A stretch of DNA of 64,000 nt from JAJPHI01 sp035541875 (GTDB taxonomy: Bacteria > Desulfobacterota > Binatia > Binatales > Binataceae). The notes beneath the pieces were generated by a model that was given only the letters and a program-made list of their open reading frames with translations, did not search any database and was not told where the DNA came from. The stretch spans positions 29,603 through 93,602 of the forward strand of contig DATKML010000008.1 of the NCBI GenBank assembly GCA_035541875.1. The letters run 5' to 3'. This document shows positions 61,428 through 64,000 of the stretch, piece by piece. Position numbers and translations under genes: made by a program. How positions within the stretch are numbered: the first letter of the stretch is position 1; each line of letters begins with the position of its first letter.

Positions 61428-63065
61428 ATGAACTTGTGGAAGGCGAAGTATTTAGGCTTGGCGCTGTCGCTGTGTGCTGTGGCTGGATTGTCGCATGCCC
61501 CCGAAGCGCTGGCACAAAATAGAAAGCCCAATATCGTCGTCATCATGGGCGATGATGTCGGCTGGTCCAATATCGGCGTCTATAACCAGGGCATGATGGC
61601 CGGGCGGACACCGAATCTCGACAAGCTCGCGAAGGAGGGCATGAGATTCACGGACTACTACGCCGAGGCGAGCTGCACGGCAGGCCGGGCGAACTTTATC
61701 ACTGGCCAATTGCCGATCCGCACCGGCATGACTACGGTCGGTCAGGCGGGTGCCAAAATCGGTCTGCCGGTGGAAGCCGTCACGATGGCGACAGCGCTCA
61801 AAGCGCAGGGCTACGCCACCGGCCAATTCGGCAAGAATCACCTGGGTGATCGTAATGAATTCCTGCCCACAGTGCATGGATTCGATGAGTTCTTCGGCTA
61901 TCTCTATCACCTAGATGCGATGGAAGATCCTTTCCATCCCGGCTACCCAAAGCAGGCGTTATCAACCGTTGGCCCGCGCAACATCATCCACAGCTGGGCG
62001 ACCGACACGGACGATCCGACCGAACAGCCGCGCTGGGGCAAGATCGGCAAACAGAAGATTGAAGACGATGGCCCACTACCGCCGCATCCCATCCAGGGCA
62101 TCAAATACAACATGGAGACGGTGGACGACGCGTTTCTCGCCGCCTCGACTACATTCATGGACAAAGCCAGGGCCGCCCAGCAGCCCTTTTTCCTCTGGCT
62201 TAACCCAACGCGCATGCACGTCTTGACGCATCTTTCGCCCAAGTATGAAGCGATGCGGACTCCGGAGAACAATTGGACCGTCTACGAAGCCGGGATGGCC
62301 CAGCTCGACGATATAGTCGGCTCCGTAATGCAGTATCTCAAGGACAACGGTCTGGCTGACAACACGATCGTCGTTTTCACTACTGACAACGGCGCAGAGA
62401 ACTTCACCTGGCCCGACGGCGGGCAGACTCCGTTCGCCGGCGCCAAAGGAACGGTCCTGGAAGGTGGTTTCCGCGTGCCGTGCATTCTGCGCTGGCCCGG
62501 CCACGTTCCCGCGGACTCCGTCCAGAACAGTATCTTTTCCGGTATGGATTGGTTTCCTACCTTCCTTGATGCCGCTGGTAACCCGAACATCAACGACCAG
62601 TTGCTCAAGGGCGTGAAACTCGGCGACCGGACTTATAAGAATCATCTGGACGGATACGACCAGATGGCCGTCATCACCGGTAAAGGCCCTTCCGCCCGCC
62701 ACGAAATCTATTACTTTGCGGAGTCCACGCTGGGCGCGGTGCGCCTTGACGATTTCAAGTATCGTTTCGTTGACCAGCCGAACGGATGGTTTGGCGGAAC
62801 CGTCAAGCCAAGCTGGCCGATTCTGGTCAACCTCCGGCTGGATCCGTACGAGCGGTCGGGGCTGACTGGATCAATCGACTATTACAACTGGTTCGCGTTC
62901 GAATTCTGGCGTTTCGTTTATGTGCAGCAGCAGCTCGGCAAGGAAGCACAAACCTTCCTTGATTACCCGCCGATGCAGGGGGGTGCCAGCTTCAACCTGT
63001 CCGCGCTGAAGGCGGAGCTTGAGAAGAAGATGGAAGAGGCTAAAAGCCACGGCCAGGGTGATTAG
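61428..63065 (+). CDS. Secreted sulfatase with a CTAGR active-site motif
   Basis: 545 residues with a signal peptide (LGLALSLCAVAGLSHAPEALAQ). It has NIVVIMGDDVGWSNIG (metal site), ASCTAGRANFITGQ with Cys83, GKNHLGD, TTDNGAENFTWPDGG and GTVLEGGFRVPCILRWPG. The modification motif normally reads CxPxR or SxPxR; here it is C-T-A-G-R, with Ala in place of Pro. Close relatives in other bacteria seem to share this version, so it is probably functional, but maturation may differ. GGGAG precedes the ATG. It is not a close paralogue of the first sulfatase. Confidence 0.92.
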   Translation: MNLWKAKYLGLALSLCAVAGLSHAPEALAQNRKPNIVVIMGDDVGWSNIGVYNQGMMAGRTPNLDKLAKEGMRFTDYYAEASCTAGRANFITGQLPIRTGMTTVGQAGAKIGLPVEAVTMATALKAQGYATGQFGKNHLGDRNEFLPTVHGFDEFFGYLYHLDAMEDPFHPGYPKQALSTVGPRNIIHSWATDTDDPTEQPRWGKIGKQKIEDDGPLPPHPIQGIKYNMETVDDAFLAASTTFMDKARAAQQPFFLWLNPTRMHVLTHLSPKYEAMRTPENNWTVYEAGMAQLDDIVGSVMQYLKDNGLADNTIVVFTTDNGAENFTWPDGGQTPFAGAKGTVLEGGFRVPCILRWPGHVPADSVQNSIFSGMDWFPTFLDAAGNPNINDQLLKGVKLGDRTYKNHLDGYDQMAVITGKGPSARHEIYYFAESTLGAVRLDDFKYRFVDQPNGWFGGTVKPSWPILVNLRLDPYERSGLTGSIDYYNWFAFEFWRFVYVQQQLGKEAQTFLDYPPMQGGASFNLSALKAELEKKMEEAKSHGQGD

Positions 63066-63073
63066 ATGGGTAT

Positions 63074-63107
63074 CTCACGGGGTGCTTCCGGGGAAGCACC
63101 CCGTGAG
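63074..63107. repeat. Long perfect GC-rich hairpin after the second sulfatase
   Basis: CTCACGGGGTGCTTC and GAAGCACCCCGTGAG form a 15-bp perfect stem around CGGG. It starts 9 nt after the sulfatase stop. There is no U tract on the plus strand. It may protect the mRNA end, act as a terminator or be a mobile palindromic repeat. Confidence 0.7.
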
Positions 63108-63170
63108 CGGCAGAGAGCAGTACACTTTGGCTGTGCTTTAGCTGGCGTCCCAAGCCTCGAGCTCCACCGT

Positions 63171-64000
63171 ATGAAAACCCAACGCAGACAGAGCGTCAGC
63201 GCCGCGACCTTCTTGTGCGCGCTGGCGCTTATCGCGACCATCGCACGCGCCGCCGACCCGCTGCCGTCGTGGAATGATGGCAAGGCGAAACAGTCCATCA
63301 TAACCTTCGTGGAGAAAGTCACGACGCCCACTTCGCCGGATTTCGTTCCAGTTGCCGAGCGCATCGCAACGTTCGACAACGACGGCACACTCTGGTGCGA
63401 GCAGCCGTTGCCCGTCCAGCTTTACTTCGTGCTCGACCGCGTCAAGGCGCTCGCCCCGCAGCATCCGGAATGGAAGACCAAAGAGCCGTTTGCCTCGCTG
63501 CTCAGGGGCGACGTGAAAAGTGCGCTCGCCGGGGGCGACCATGAGCTCCTCGAACTGATCATGGCGACGCACACGGGCATGACTACGGAGGAATTCGAAA
63601 AGATCGTCAAGACGTGGATTGCCAGCGCAAAGCATCCGAAGACCGGCCAGCTCTACACCGAAATGGTTTACCAGCCCATGCTCGAACTGCTCGCCTACCT
63701 GCGTGCCAACGGCTTCAAGAATTTCATCGTCTCGGGCGGGGGCATCGAATTCATGCGTGCGTGGGCCGAACAGGTCTATGGCGTCCCGCCCGAACAGGTC
63801 ATCGGCAGCAGCGTCAAGACGAAGTTCGAGTTGCGTGATGGCCAGCCCGTCCTGATGCGGCTATCGCAACTGAACTTCATCGATGACAAAGCCGACAAGC
63901 CTGTCGGGATCAACCAGCATATTGGCCGGCGGCCTATCGCCGCATTCGGTAATTCGGTCGGCGACAGGCAGATGTTGGAATACACTCAGAGTGGTCGCGG
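63171..64000 (+). CDS. Secreted HAD-family phosphatase, cut by right window edge
   Basis: The frame is open from the ATG at 63171 to the end of the window (276 codons). The N-terminus is a signal peptide (VSAATFLCALALIATIARA). HAD motif I is ATFDNDGTLW with the nucleophile Asp at about 69; motif II is FIVSGGG, and the end GINQHIGRRPIAAFGNSVGDRQM contains the motif III Lys/Arg region and the motif IV GNSxGD. It resembles phosphoserine phosphatase-like HAD hydrolases found next to sulfatases. The stretch 63108-63170 holds no clear ribosome-binding site. Confidence 0.9.
   Translation, partial: MKTQRRQSVSAATFLCALALIATIARAADPLPSWNDGKAKQSIITFVEKVTTPTSPDFVPVAERIATFDNDGTLWCEQPLPVQLYFVLDRVKALAPQHPEWKTKEPFASLLRGDVKSALAGGDHELLELIMATHTGMTTEEFEKIVKTWIASAKHPKTGQLYTEMVYQPMLELLAYLRANGFKNFIVSGGGIEFMRAWAEQVYGVPPEQVIGSSVKTKFELRDGQPVLMRLSQLNFIDDKADKPVGINQHIGRRPIAAFGNSVGDRQMLEYTQSGR

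Noticed and set aside
1..64000. CRISPR arrays, rRNA genes, insertion sequences and replication origin
   Set aside because: No regularly spaced repeats, rRNA segments, transposase motifs with terminal repeats, or DnaA-box clusters were seen.

Overview
The window is high-GC, densely coded bacterial chromosome. Its gene content is dominated by acyl-CoA, carboxylic-acid and alicyclic-compound catabolism: several crotonases, two family III (CaiB/BaiF) CoA-transferases, six luciferase-like (LLM) flavin oxidoreductases, amidohydrolases, SDRs, a thiolase-like/DUF35 pair, an IpdA/IpdB-like pair and an acyl-CoA dehydrogenase. This content, a selenoprotein and a deltaproteobacteria-like tRNA cluster suggest an uncultured soil or sediment lineage such as Binatota (Desulfobacterota-related). 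That placement is inference; no rRNA or other marker in the window proves it.

Layout. 1-8.6 kb (minus strand): crotonase/CoA-transferase operon, alpha/beta hydrolase, amidohydrolase, GFA protein, M20 peptidase with a Rossmann protein, and a VOC protein. 8.9-13.5 kb (plus): tandemly duplicated SnoaL-like genes, an amidase and two LLM enzymes. 14.1-18.7 kb: a tightly coupled housekeeping operon (PEBP, engB, GT2, unknown, SPL-like radical SAM, murI). 18.8-20.0 kb: a redoxin with an in-frame UGA in a SW-U-GC motif followed by a good bacterial SECIS hairpin, so a selenoprotein. 20.1-26.8 kb: CoA-transferase, hydrolase, two tandem LLM paralogues, and a separately promoted di-haem cytochrome c peroxidase-like protein. 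26.8-32.9 kb: a likely ring-cleavage module (DUF35 plus thiolase-like, LLM, 6-oxocamphor-hydrolase-like crotonase, IpdA-like, membrane protein, IpdB-like). 33-40.6 kb: SDRs, GST, DUF2786, D-aminoacylase-like protein, a serpin broken by one TAG codon, and a DUF1499 protein. 40.8-46.3 kb: metH, then a pentameric ligand-gated ion channel homologue and a membrane gene split by an apparent one-base deletion in a G run. 46.3-53.7 kb: acyl-CoA dehydrogenase, two related redoxins (one fused to a membrane domain), a ThDP enzyme, a RHH/PIN toxin-antitoxin pair, a hydrolase and a GST.

53.8-54.8 kb holds a structured non-coding element and a tRNA-Pro-Arg-His-Lys cluster. Beyond it the content changes: YceI protein, a receiver protein, a FixJ-type regulator with its histidine kinase, two secreted sulfatases with a decayed DUF3313-like fragment between them, and a HAD phosphatase running off the right edge. 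Three copies of a CTGGACC-N2-GGTCCAG-type palindrome flank the two-component genes and lie upstream of the first sulfatase, suggesting one regulatory unit.

The most notable items are the selenoprotein with its SECIS, the candidate FixJ-type operator set, the retro-Claisen crotonase/IpdAB-like module, the interrupted serpin, the frameshifted membrane gene, the channel homologue behind metH, and the nested hairpin element at 53.8 kb.
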